DNA from: Lomentospora prolificans
Taxonomy: Eukaryota > Ascomycota > Sordariomycetes > Microascales > Microascaceae
Length of the DNA: 64,000 nucleotides
Direction of reading: 5' to 3'
Assembly: GCA_029532625.1 (NCBI GenBank)
Contig: JARFXM010000011.1
Location: 3,299,501 to 3,363,500, forward strand
Shown piece after piece: positions 32,041-42,377 of the stretch (position 1 is the first letter of the stretch; each line of letters begins with the position of its first letter). The notes below the pieces were generated by a model. The model worked only from the letters and a program-made list of their open reading frames with translations. It did not search any database and had not been told where the DNA came from. The position numbers were made by a program, and so were the translations under genes.

Positions 32041-33032
32041 ATGCCGCGCGAAGCCGAGCCGTCGCTAAATGAGAAGGCTTTCGTCTTGCAGGCGATCGAG
32101 GAGAAGCAGCGCATAGATGGCAGAGGATTTGAGGAATATAGGCCACTAGAGCTCAACTTTGGGGATGAGCATGGCGTAGCAGACGTTCAGCTTGGAAAGA
32201 CGAGGTAAGGGCGAGAGCACTCTCTCAAACTGGATTAATTTCATGCGTGACTCGTTGGATGTAGCAATGGTTCTTCTATTCTACCCAATTGACTAACGTC
32301 CCCTCGATCAGAGTGCTCGTCAAAGTCTCCGCCGAAGTGTCGACGCCCTACACGGACCGCCCCTTCGACGGCATCTTCACAATCACCACCGAGCTCAGCC
32401 CCCTAATCTCCCCGGCCTTCGAAGTCAACCGCCCGACAGAGCAAGAAGTCCTCCTCTCGCGGCTCCTCGAAAAGACCATCCGCCGCTCCGGCGCCCTCGA
32501 CGTCGAGTCCCTCTGCCTCATCGCCGGCAAAAAATGCTGGGCCCTCCGCGCCGACGTCCACGTCCTGTCGCTCGACGGCAACCTCGTCGATGCCGCCTGC
32601 ATAGCCGTCGTGGCCGCGCTTCGGCACTTCCGCAAGCCCGACTCTAGCACCGAGGGCGAGTCGGTGACGGTGTACACGGCCGCCGAGAGGGAGCCCGTGC
32701 CGCTGAGCTGGCTACACTCGCCGCTGTGCGTGACGTTTAGCTTCTTCGGGGACGAGGGGGAGAAGGGCATGGTTGTGGACGCTACGTTGCTGGAGGAGCA
32801 GGTTAGGTCCGGGAGCTGCACGGTCGGCATGAACAAGCATGGGGAGATATGCCAAATTTCGAAGCTGGGGGGTGCGCCTGTCGAGGCTGTGCTGCTTTTG
32901 CAGTGCGGGAATCTGGCGTTGACCAAAGTGAAGGAGTTTTCGGATTTCCTGGATAGGAAGCTGGCGGAGGATGCGAAGAGGAGAGACAAGGGAGGCCTTA
33001 TAGCACAGCTGTCGGCGGAAAATGATAGGTAA
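32041..33032 (+). CDS. RRP45: Exosome complex subunit Rrp45 (RNase PH fold)
   Basis: Rrp45 is one of six RNase PH-like subunits of the ring of the eukaryotic RNA exosome, which degrades and trims RNA in nucleus and cytoplasm. Two exons, 32041-32204 and 32312-33032, give 294 residues. The N-terminus PSLNEKAFVLQAIEEKQRID with GRGFEEYRPLELNFG is a family hallmark. The RNase PH core follows: VLVKVSAEVSTPYTDRPFDG, FEVNRPTEQEVLLSRLLEKT, RSGALDVESLCLIAGKKCWA and DVHVLSLDGNLVDAACIAVV. Eukaryotic ring subunits are non-catalytic. The length is near the short fungal forms. The gene is convergent with the Arl3-like gene. Confidence 0.96.
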
Positions 33033-33289
33033 CGAGGGGGCGGTTGCGGTTTCATGACGTTTACCTTCCCCGGTTTGGGCAAACGCCGCATGATTCTGAA
33101 CAAAAAAAAGATGGCGAATATAAAAAACAAAAGAAAAGAATAGATACCCTAGAGTGACCTGCTAAAACCTAAGACTTTGATGGTTTCCAACCCAATTGTG
33201 ACAGAGGAACCGAAATCGTAGCAGTAAAACGCCTTGTAGACAGACACCAAGCTCCCAAACACCACTTTGTCGAATGCACTCTACCCGCC

Positions 33290-34061
33290 TCACCTCATGA
33301 CCGGTGGCCTGGACTCTTTGTTCCACTTTACACGCGATCGGACCCAATCCACGGCCTCCCTCACGCCGCTGCCGGTCAGCGCGCTCACAGGAAGCACTCT
33401 CGAATCGCGGATACTCGACGCCTTCTCTCCCTCAAACACCTTTTTCACCAGGCCCTCTTTTATCCTTACGACCTCGACGCAGTCCTCCCGATCCTGCTTG
33501 TTGGCCAAAATGAGCAGCGGCACGCCCTCAGTCTCCTCATTCTGCAGCACGTCCTCGAGCACGAGGCGGCACTCGTCCAGCCTGCCGGAGACGGTGCGCT
33601 CGGCGCGGGCGGGGTCGTCGTCGTCTTCCTCAGTGAGGTCGCCGTCGCCAATGTCGGTGCTGTCGATGATGAAGACGATGGCGTGGCAGGAGGAGTAGTA
33701 GCTCTGCCAGAGTTTGCGCAGGCTCATCTGGCCGCCGACGTCCCAGATCTTGAGGTACATGTCGGGGAGGGTGACGGTGCTGACATTCTGGCCGACGGTG
33801 GGGACGGTCTTAAGCCGGGGACTGGGCTGGTCCGGGTTGAAGAGGGCTTTGACCTGTTCGTGGAAGGTGGTCTTGCCGGCGTTGTCGAGGCCGAGGAGGA
33901 TGACGGAGTATTCTGTGGGTTCAGGAGGGTTAGCGGAGAGTTGTATGTAGGCAGAACCGCGAGGAGAGTGTGGAGGAAGGGTATGGGGAAGACAGATTGC
34001 CGGTTTACGTGCCTTCTTTGCTTGTCGCGAGGAGGTAGAGACCCTTCGCGAGGTGGTACAT
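33290..34061 (-). CDS. ARL3: Arf-like small GTPase, Arl3/ARFRP1 type
   Basis: This GTPase is recruited to the trans-Golgi, in yeast through Sys1, and leads to Arl1 recruitment and vesicle tethering. Two exons, 34061-34013 and 33912-33290, give 223 residues. It begins MYHLAKGLYLLATSKEEYSV without Gly2, so it is not N-myristoylated. A Met-Tyr start is the NatC acetylation type known for yeast Arl3 and human ARFRP1. G motifs: GLDNAGKTT, WDVGGQ (switch II), NKQD, and SALTG. An acidic insertion (about residues 108-125: GDLTEEDDDDPARAER) makes it longer than the usual 198-201. The intron appears to be GC-AG (see findings). A GT donor nearby would break the frame. Confidence 0.88.
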
Positions 34062-35237
34062 GATCTCGAGAGCGATCGGCGCAGTGAGTAATTGGAGTGA
34101 CAGTCGTGAAGGGGGGGCGGAAGATTCTGGGGGAGGGAGTCAAAAGATGCGATCGCGGGATCGAAGTCGATGTTGCATCCTACGTTTCTAGAAGTTGTGG
34201 TGCCGCCCGCCAATAAGGTCGAGTACATGAAATGCTAGGCTGGGAACGGGTATGGTGCAGGTAAGGTTTTCGATTTACATGTGCCTTATTAGCGGGTAGC
34301 CTGGCGTTGACATAATGGAGGGTGCGGGTGTCACTGACCCGCCAGGCCAGGCAGATAAGGAGCCAATAATTGGTGGACTATTAACGGGAAGCTTGGAGCT
34401 CAGATCAAGTGTACCAATGTTCATTACCTCTGTAAATTGATTATAATTAGCCTTGGATTCATGTTTTCCGTGGATGCTTCATTCACAGTCTTCGACTCGT
34501 CGTGGCCCTGTCGCGCGACAACGTTGTTCGACCTACAGGGAAAGATGGCGCTATATGATGCCACTGGCCACAGGGACTGGTCTCCTACCAAGGACAGACC
34601 TCGGAATGAAATCTGGGCTCCTATCCATAGTCTATAGACGGTCCCAAACAGATATTCTCAGCTTACCATTTTCAAAATCTCGGATGAGCCATGATTGAGG
34701 TTAGCTCCTCGGTCCTGCTGTTATGTCCAAGTCACCATGTTTAAAAAGTGGATTTGATCAACAGCCTTGGTCCCAGCTGGCCTAGCTGTGCATGGCAACT
34801 GTGAGGACTGGTCATCTTTGATCATTGGGAGGATGAAGTGGAAACAAGATACCTCAGAGCTTCTGTGTCTCCCAGGGTATAGTATATAATTGATTCTTGG
34901 GATGGATATCAAATGGTTCCCAATTGCATCCCAGCAAGGGAAGGAAAGCCCTAGCCTGACGCGATGGAAGTCGATGGGTGTCACTGGGTGATCAGTGACA
35001 TGATGTCATCACGTTATTGATTAATCAATGCTTAGCTTTTACCATTCGACCTTCCCCGCGACGCGCCTACTTCCCCCTAAATATACTCCATATGATTGAG
35101 ATAATCTCTAAAATCCTACGCTCGTAGTATTCTCATCCGGTATTACGCCCATAGATCCGCCTCCCACGGTTTCTAAGCCCCATTTGATTGTGGAAGGTCT
35201 ACGCCGTTCCGTCTGCAGTCCTGAACCTACGTCTCAG
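34062..35237. other. Intergenic, AT-rich in part
   Basis: About 1.18 kb between divergent genes. No ORF over 90 codons is convincing. It probably contains the promoters of the Arl3-like gene (minus) and the membrane-protein gene (plus). Confidence 0.5.
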
Positions 35238-37024
35238 ATGACCCCAGTCCCACTCATGCTTCTCGGGTATGTTTACTCTATACAGGCCTCATGTCGGAGA
35301 AAAATAGTTGCTAATCAGAACCTCCATTTTGGTAGAAGCCATGTGCCGGTTGCAATATTTGCCGCACATGTCCTTCTTGCAACATATCTGACCTTTGCTG
35401 TGTCACGGGGCCTCTACCGGTCCTATCTAGAGCTTCCTCCGTCGCAAGCCACTCGGTCTAGGCAATCAAAACGCCAGAAACTCGTGCCTGTCTTTGCTGC
35501 GCTTGCGCTTGTAAGCTTTGCGCATGCTACTTACACCGGTGTTACCTACGCAGTTCTTTCCTACAGGGTGTGGGCAGCCGGGAGGGGCATTGCCCTACCA
35601 GTTAGGTATGGCGCCGCTGGTTTCTATCCCTCATATGGCCGGCGGCTGCGGGCTAACACTTTCGCAGGCTCTGGGGGAACGAGGGTATTCTTCCTTTCCG
35701 CGATAATCATACCCTCCGCCATATGTCCCGATGGCTAACTGACACCCCTATTTACGCGGACGCATTTGAGATTGTGGCCGAGCAGACCCGGCGATACTGG
35801 TGGGGTCAGCAGCTTGATCTGGCCATGCTTCCTTGGACACTCCTCCTATCGATCGAGGGCCGTCGGAGGAACATACCTTTCACCTGGGCCTATCTCGGAC
35901 TTGCTCACCTCGTTGGACTCTCTTTTGCGCAAAACTTGTTCTACGTTGCGCTGCTCCTCACCCCCACGCCTATTGTCGAAAGACATGATAACGCACTGCC
36001 CGCGTCGTGGTACGTTAAGACTCGAGATTCCATATTTCCGCCCAAACCACCTAATTGGTGTCCTCATCCGCTCTTGTTCCTCATCTGCTATTCCTTCAAC
36101 GGCGTGGCCATCTTTTTCGTCCCATCACTGGCGGGTACGGCGCTGTCTACACGGTTGCTGCTGACCACGAGGGGATTGACGTTCTTATCCCTTCTTATAC
36201 CATATATTGTTCCCGAATCGTGGGGCACAGTCCACCCGCATCCCCATCACGCTTATAGCTCTTTCTCCGCCCTCTTTAGGCTTTTATCGACTCTGAGTCT
36301 GGCCCTTCACGGCAAGTCCACGCTTCTGGCGCTCACTGGTGCCACAACAAATGATTATCGGCATCGCCACAGCGCCTTGATGAATATCGACCTCGAAAAG
36401 CTCGCTGTATGGGAGCGGACGACGTACGGTCTCGGGCGCATCCTTGGGGCCTGGAACCACCACCCTCTAGTCAACCATGCCAGCGTGGATGTCATTTTGT
36501 CTGCTCTCAGTCTCGGTCTCTGGGCTGCCGTAAGGTCGATTGAGGCAGAGGATATCCTCTCATCATCTGTTCCGTTCTTTCAAAAGCTAGAAGGCCACAC
36601 ACAGGCGCTAGTGTACGAGACTACGGATGCGAGGGAGATACTCGCCGAAAACGGCATTACGGACCCACCCTTGTCTCCGTCACCAGAGCCAGTGCCAAAG
36701 CCAAGAAAACGGCGAACTCGACCCACAAAGATCCATGTTGAACCGCCGTCGACGAGCGAAGAGGAGGCAACAACGACGTCCTCTCCTCTACGCAGGAACA
36801 CCAGATCTCGTAAGAATAAGAGTACGGAGCCAATGTCGGCACCGGAAGACGCTTACCTACCGACGCCTCGGGAACGGGCCGCTATCTTAGAGGGGGATGT
36901 GCTACGGGTGGCGGACGGCGAGCTCGGATGGGAGTCTGCAGCGCTGGCTTGGGGAATTACGGTTGTTGGCGGATTAGGATGTGGAAGTGCCGGGGTGTTT
37001 GGGGCAGAGTGTGTCTCAAGGTGA
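35238..37024 (+). CDS. Unrecognised polytopic membrane protein
   Basis: Three exons, 35238-35266, 35336-35605 and 35668-37024, give 551 residues with all junctions in frame. Eight or nine hydrophobic helices are visible: two in the second exon (for example PVAIFAAHVLLATYLTF), and about six in the third, including TWAYLGLAHLVGLSFAQNLF and LLFLICYSFNGVAIFFVPSL. A polar C-terminal region of about 120 residues (PKPRKRRTRPTKIHVE, Ser/Thr-rich) is followed by a final helix ALAWGITVVGGLGCGSAGVF. The conserved-looking element RYWWGQQLDLAMLPWTLLLS may be a family signature. I do not recognise the family, and no function is proposed. The first exon codes only about ten residues. Confidence 0.7.
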
Positions 37025-39107
37025 TAAGAATAAAGGAGGGGCGGCGGTGTTGCGAGGGCTACCACTGTCGGTACTTTCGGTTAAGGTTGGGTGTTGTGAT
37101 GACGGTGGATTGGCAAGTTGAGAGCCTCAGTTTGAAATCGGAGTTTTCGGCGTCATGGGAAGCGGGCCTCGGGATTGAGGATTTGGGTTTCGGGTGGTCT
37201 GTCCCTTCTTGGGCTGGTTGGTAATAAAGTCGAGCCCTTCTTGTAAATGTGAGGATTTTCTTCGGTACCTGTTACACACTGGGTTACAAGGTACATTGAT
37301 AGGCCAGCTTAGAGACTCTTGGACGATTCCTTCTTATCTGATGGTTTTGACGTCTCCAATGCCCCATATTCCTGCGCGGTCGCTCTTAGAATTTCTGGGG
37401 AACTCGTATATCCACTTTTCCTTGTTCGTCCAACATCGACGTTCGAATGCCGAATTTCGCCACGTTTAAAACGATAACAAACAGTGGGGCAATGGGCATA
37501 TGCATAGGGCCGAGTTGGTCTGGTTTATTGGAGAGAACGTTGCATTTCTAGAACAGGCGGACAGAAGGCTCGGGTGGCTTCACAATCACCTTCTCCATTC
37601 TGACAAGCTTCTAACAAACTGGAGGGTAAGCGTTGCCGAAGCGGACAAATCACCTCCCATGCTTTTGGGCTGTCTCTGAGCTTTGCCAAGGTAGACTTTC
37701 TGGTATTAGCAGTAGAAGAAAGCCAGTACCACTCCTAAGGCGCGTTTTGCCAATGAGGGTTGGCGGCCAGGAGAATCTGCGCAAGGCACACACCCTCTTT
37801 TTTTTTTTTTTTTTTTTTGCCGGTTCCTCAACACTTCCTGGTGAACTGGTGTGCACCCCACCGGGCATACCGAATGACAAAAGGGGATGGGTGGCGGACA
37901 AATCGTAGAAATTCGCCGACCGACGGAACTTGAGGTGTGTGGGATCTCAGATGGGCGGCGAATCGTGGCGTTATTCTTTGAGTCCAATAGACTCGCGCAT
38001 GTCCGAAATAGGAAATTAGATGAAGAGATTGACAGCTCAGCCAAAGTCCGCGGGATTTCCTTGACTCAGGGTGGCTTGCAGAAATACTCCGTAATTGTTA
38101 AAAAAATTTCACTTTGGTTCAGAGCATGGGAAATGCGAGAGAATGGTGCGCTAGAGAGATAGCATTCCGCCATCGATACCAATGCCTGATAATACCGGGA
38201 GGACTCGGAAAGAGCGGGTATTAACGTCCTGAAAGAGGGCACCGAGAGAGATCAATTCTCGAGACCATTCGAGAAGAATAACCACCTGAAGCGGGCTCTG
38301 GCAGCGGACAAGCCATGACGTTGATAGGCCCGATTGACTGCGCCGCCAGGGTTTTTGGTGGTTTGTCAGGTCGGAGCGTCAGAAGGCAGGTGCAACAGTG
38401 GTACTGCGGGGTTACCAGTCGATGGCGGGCCCAGAGCCACGTAACACTTGTCACTTGGGGGTACCTTCAAGTTTCCAGTCGCCAGCGTCGGCTGGTAACG
38501 CCTTGTAATGCTGGAAAGAGTGGGGAACAGAGGTCGTTCCCCCACTGTAAAACTCGCTTGTATCGCTTCGAGTCTCAGCTACATTGGCGGCGTCGCCTTC
38601 CTACTAGCAGGCTTCAATGCCTGGCGTTCCTCGGGGGCGGGTTCTGCTCAGCGAGCTACCTTTTTAAGTCCGCCTCGCCCCCTCCGGGGGTAGCCCAACC
38701 CCCCCGCAGGAGATGGGCGTTGCCGCCAACTTTAAACCGAAATCCTCCATGGCAGATAGATCCGCTGGGCTCGTCGCCACGTACCCAGACACGTATCCCC
38801 GTGGTATATAGAGCCGGCCGAACCTCATAGCGCCTCTATCATTCTCTGGCCCCCTTCCTTCGAAATAAACCACCTTGGTGGGTCAGGTCCAAGCCATTGA
38901 TCTCCCTTGCATGCGGTTGCCGGCATACCACCCAGACGTCTAGCAACAAGGACAACTCATACACACAAAAAGGGATAGGACAACGCACTCTCGGGCTTAT
39001 TTTACTCTTTTTGCCATACAACTAAAAGCTTCCCCGTTGATTTGAGATCTGCGGCCCCCGACTGCTCTTCCAGGATCGACACTTCTCCCACTACAGTACA
39101 GTCCACC
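37025..39107. other. Intergenic, no gene recognised
   Basis: About 2.1 kb. A T run of 21 lies at 37798-37818. A 171-codon ORF at 38315-38830 has no protein-like features and overlaps the likely promoter of the next gene. A TATA-like site is listed separately. Nothing else was seen. Confidence 0.45.
38805..38811 (+). promoter_or_regulatory. Candidate TATA box
   Basis: TATATAG in the context GGTATATAGAG lies about 300 bp upstream of the small Ser-rich gene starting at 39108. Position and orientation fit a core promoter with a long 5' leader. TATA-like sites are common, so support is moderate. Confidence 0.4.
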
Positions 39108-39500
39108 ATGGCCATCCGTGACAGGTTTAAGCGTGCCCTCGGTGGCTCACGCCCTTCCTCTGAATCGTCCGCCTCTACTGCTCCCTCCATCCTCTCCATC
39201 TCGAGCCCAACTCCCTCAACCTCGACCGCCACTTCCGCGCCGGACTCACCCTCGAGACTCTCTTCCCGCCTCAAGGCCTTTTCTCTTAGACGCCGGAGCG
39301 GCCGGACGAGCGAGAAGAAGAGCTCCGCTCCTAGAAGCCCCTCGCCGGACCCCCGGGAGAAGCCATTCACGGAAACCAATCTGCAATATCAGGCCATGTT
39401 TGAGCCGTTTACTATGAGTTTTGGCGCCACGAGACGGTTGAGCATCGACGACGAGCCGATTAGCCCGTGTACGTCGAGGAGGAACAATGTGGCGGCGTAA
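39108..39500 (+). CDS. Small Ser/Pro-rich hypothetical protein
   Basis: A single-exon ORF of 130 residues beginning MAIRDRFKRALGGSRPSSES at an ATG in a strong context (CACCATGG). The first 60 residues are almost only Ser, Thr, Pro and Ala. A basic stretch follows (LKAFSLRRRSGRTSEKK). The C-terminal segment TNLQYQAMFEPFTMSFGATR is the only part that looks ordered and may be a conserved motif. No domain is recognised. There is no signal peptide or transmembrane segment. Confidence 0.6.
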   Translation: MAIRDRFKRALGGSRPSSESSASTAPSILSISSPTPSTSTATSAPDSPSRLSSRLKAFSLRRRSGRTSEKKSSAPRSPSPDPREKPFTETNLQYQAMFEPFTMSFGATRRLSIDDEPISPCTSRRNNVAA

Positions 39501-42377
39501 AGCTACTATTAATGATCGACGTGTCACGATATCATAACGAGCCTTTTCGGGTGACTTTTTATTTTTTACTTTGACGTTGTTGATAAAGGGACGGAACGAA
39601 ATGGGTTCTAGAGCAGACACTCCGAGACAAATCAGGCGACTGAGACGGTACTGAACTCGACACAACAACTATTAGGACATGGACGAGGCTGAAATTCAGA
39701 TCGGATTATCATGGGACAGCACAGGACTTTTTCGGCGTTTACACGGAATGAGGGAGTAGATGGAAACGGGCGGATCTTTCTATTTTGGAGTTGGGAAATT
39801 TAGTCAAATGCACAATACAATCGCATCGCGGGGTTGGCCTTGTGCGCCTCTCTTTCCTAATGTGCATATCTTCGCATCCCATCGAATCGTGACCAAAGTG
39901 ATGATCTCTTGACTCCATCAACAAGGCAAACTACTAATGGCCAGTGTGTAACGGTAGTTAAATTACGGGGTTCCTTCATGTGGAAATGGCTAAGGTCCCG
40001 TACTCAAAGAACACCGTGAGTCGTTCTTGTCTAGTACGTGAGGGCGCCAGCTGTGAGGCTAGTCCCTCGCGTATCCAGCTCAAGATCAGCAGTGGGAACG
40101 GCAGAGCTGATCGAGCGATGGCAGGAGACGGTCATGTTTTTTGTCAATGTTACAATGAAGAAAGATTGGGTGAAGCAAACTTTGTGTTTCGCCTTGTTCA
40201 CTGTGGTCATCGTTACGGGTTTCGTTTTCCACCCTGGATAGCCGGCGAGTTTCACCGATGGCGTGTCGATTGCAGCGGAATGGATATTCACTACATCTTT
40301 AGAGTAGCACGGGTTTGGTTACAATAAAGTCGTCATCAGGTGATAAGAAGCTATTGCTTCGTGTGTTTGGGGATTAAGCCTTGGGCCTCAGTTGTTGCAT
40401 GTCGTCGTGGAGAGAAAAGTCGAGAATCTGGACATGACCTCGGAAAAAATTGTGTGCGTGGAATGACTAAGCCGAGCGGCTCATAGTAATAGTCAGCAAT
40501 CAAGGGTCCGTTGAGATACATCATGGGATAACCCGTTCGCACGAGTGGGAAGCCAAGGCCGAGACGGATCATCGGCATCCGCTTCATGGCTGGCGCCAAA
40601 TGTGGAAACCGGGCTTCGATATGGGGTAAAATAAATTTGAAAGACACCCCACAAGATGCACTGATGTTGTGATAGTATATAATAGTCACACACGCATATA
40701 CAACAACACAGACGAATACCTGGACATGCGGGAAGTGGACCGAGTGTCCGAGCCATTGAATTAGATATACGTCAGCACTTATGAGGTCCTCTACGTTGCC
40801 CCAATTCCAGGGGTCAGTTAGTCAGGATTGGATGTTATCCTAATAGCCTTGCGAGCTTATTTCCGTTGTGTTTTCCCCGGTTTCTACGTGTATATACTGA
40901 GGTACATAGAAGGTTGGCTTGTGTGTCTGAAAAGCTTTAATAACTCATCCTAGCATTTCATCAACGCTATGTGGAGCTTTTATATCCTTGGCGTTTGTGG
41001 ACGTTGCGGATTCATCTTCACTGCTAAACGTAACAATCCTCATCGGCTCTTCAGTCTCGTGGGCGGCGAATGTGTCCATTTCCCTTGCGCAGCAGCCCCG
41101 TTTCCCAACAAGCCAGTCGATGAGCCGTCGAATGGAGTCTCATCTCATGGGGCCAAATGCTCCATCTTCCCCTCTCTCATATCGTACCTGCATCGCTAAT
41201 ACTGTGCGGCATGGTGGGTGCGATCTTGTCTGGTGGACTTGGCAGGGTCAAACGGATTTTCCATTTCTGGCCCGCTTGGTACTGGCCAGGACTATTACCT
41301 GTTGGGAGACGAACTGCGTGGCGCGTGTTGTAGGTGTAGTCGGTCACTTGATGGGCCTTCAGCCAAAAAGTAAAATTGGAAAGGTCGGATTTCGTTGGCC
41401 CCATCCTCATTCACTTCGCTGCTTATCCTAAGGGCAATGGTATTACTCTGGCTGATGTTCCAACTGTAGATCACTGCTCGATGTCCTGACGGTTGCGATG
41501 AACGTATGAGCAACGCAGGCTGCGGACAGTATCCGAAAGCGCAAGACGCAAGAAAAAGAGTGATAAGTCTTGTCCAGCAGCTGATAAACTACTGTCCGGA
41601 CGGGCTGGACGCGCCAAGACATCAAAAGGATCGCCAGCATGTGGGCAAGGCCTGGAACCCAACCGTGCTGTAGCATTATCTCCCAGAGACACTCGATGGG
41701 ATTTCCCTTACTAGTCCGCTTGGCATTCTACATCCACACATGTATCGGCCCAGGGAAAAGAGCTTCGAACACCCTCCCCTGCGACCTGATCCATATTGTA
41801 TCCTACCGAGTTGGAGATCTCGGAGGGGGGATGCAGCAGAGACTGTACCTTCCTTCTTCAGGAAAAGCGGAGGAAAGGGCCAAAAGTATCGAAATTGTTC
41901 CTGTTCTTGTAGTTTTATGGGAATTTTCCGCCCAGTAATTACAGTTGCTGCATTTCGATCTCCCTTTTCTGACCATCTGCGCGTATCTCCGCCTTGCTCG
42001 TCTGTTTTCCTTGTGATATATCCCGCCCTTCTTGCGCTCGCGTGACCATTTTCCTTGTTTAATCTTTTCCCGCTCTCTTCTCTGGTCTTGAGCCAAACAA
42101 AGCCGCTGCCCTTTATTTGCCTTCACCCAAAGCGTCTACGTGCGTCGGCTTGTTCGCAGTACAGAGACACCGGCGAGAGTGGTTTCTTTCTTCACATTCT
42201 CTCCGGTCGAATCTTCCACGCCTCGCATCCTTTTCGATGCTTTATTTCTTCAATTTCGACTTTACTTTCGACTAATATCAATTTCCATGGTCCTTTTACC
42301 TAGCCCCTACTCTATCGCTACTTCTCTGCGATTTATGTAGCAGAAGGCGAGCTTGTTTCCATATCCCAACCTTTGCC
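39501..42377. other. Long intergenic region, possible gene relic inside
   Basis: About 2.9 kb with no intact gene that I can support. The last 600 bp, from about 41.8 kb, are pyrimidine-rich and probably the promoter and leader of the Cas1-type gene. A possible decayed gene on the minus strand is listed separately. Confidence 0.4.
40330..41700 (-). pseudogene. Possible decayed gene on the minus strand
   Basis: Several minus-strand ORF pieces have protein-like composition: a hydrophobic piece near 41443-41676 (VPGLAHMLAILLMSWRVQPV), a polar piece near 41130-40950 (RRLIDWLVGKRGCCAREMD), and a piece near 40670-40420 (ARFPHLAPAMKRMPMIRLGL, then NGPLIADYYYEPLG). I could not join them into one reading frame with normal splice sites, and stop codons intervene. 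It may be a multi-exon gene I failed to model, a relic, or chance. No family is named. Confidence 0.2.

Noticed and set aside
32348..33130. 260-codon ORF on the minus strand
   Set aside because: Antisense to the RRP45 core exon, with no protein family features.
38315..38830. 171-codon ORF on the plus strand
   Set aside because: Arg/Ser/Pro-rich composition typical of a chance frame, no domain, and it covers the likely promoter and TATA site of the next gene.
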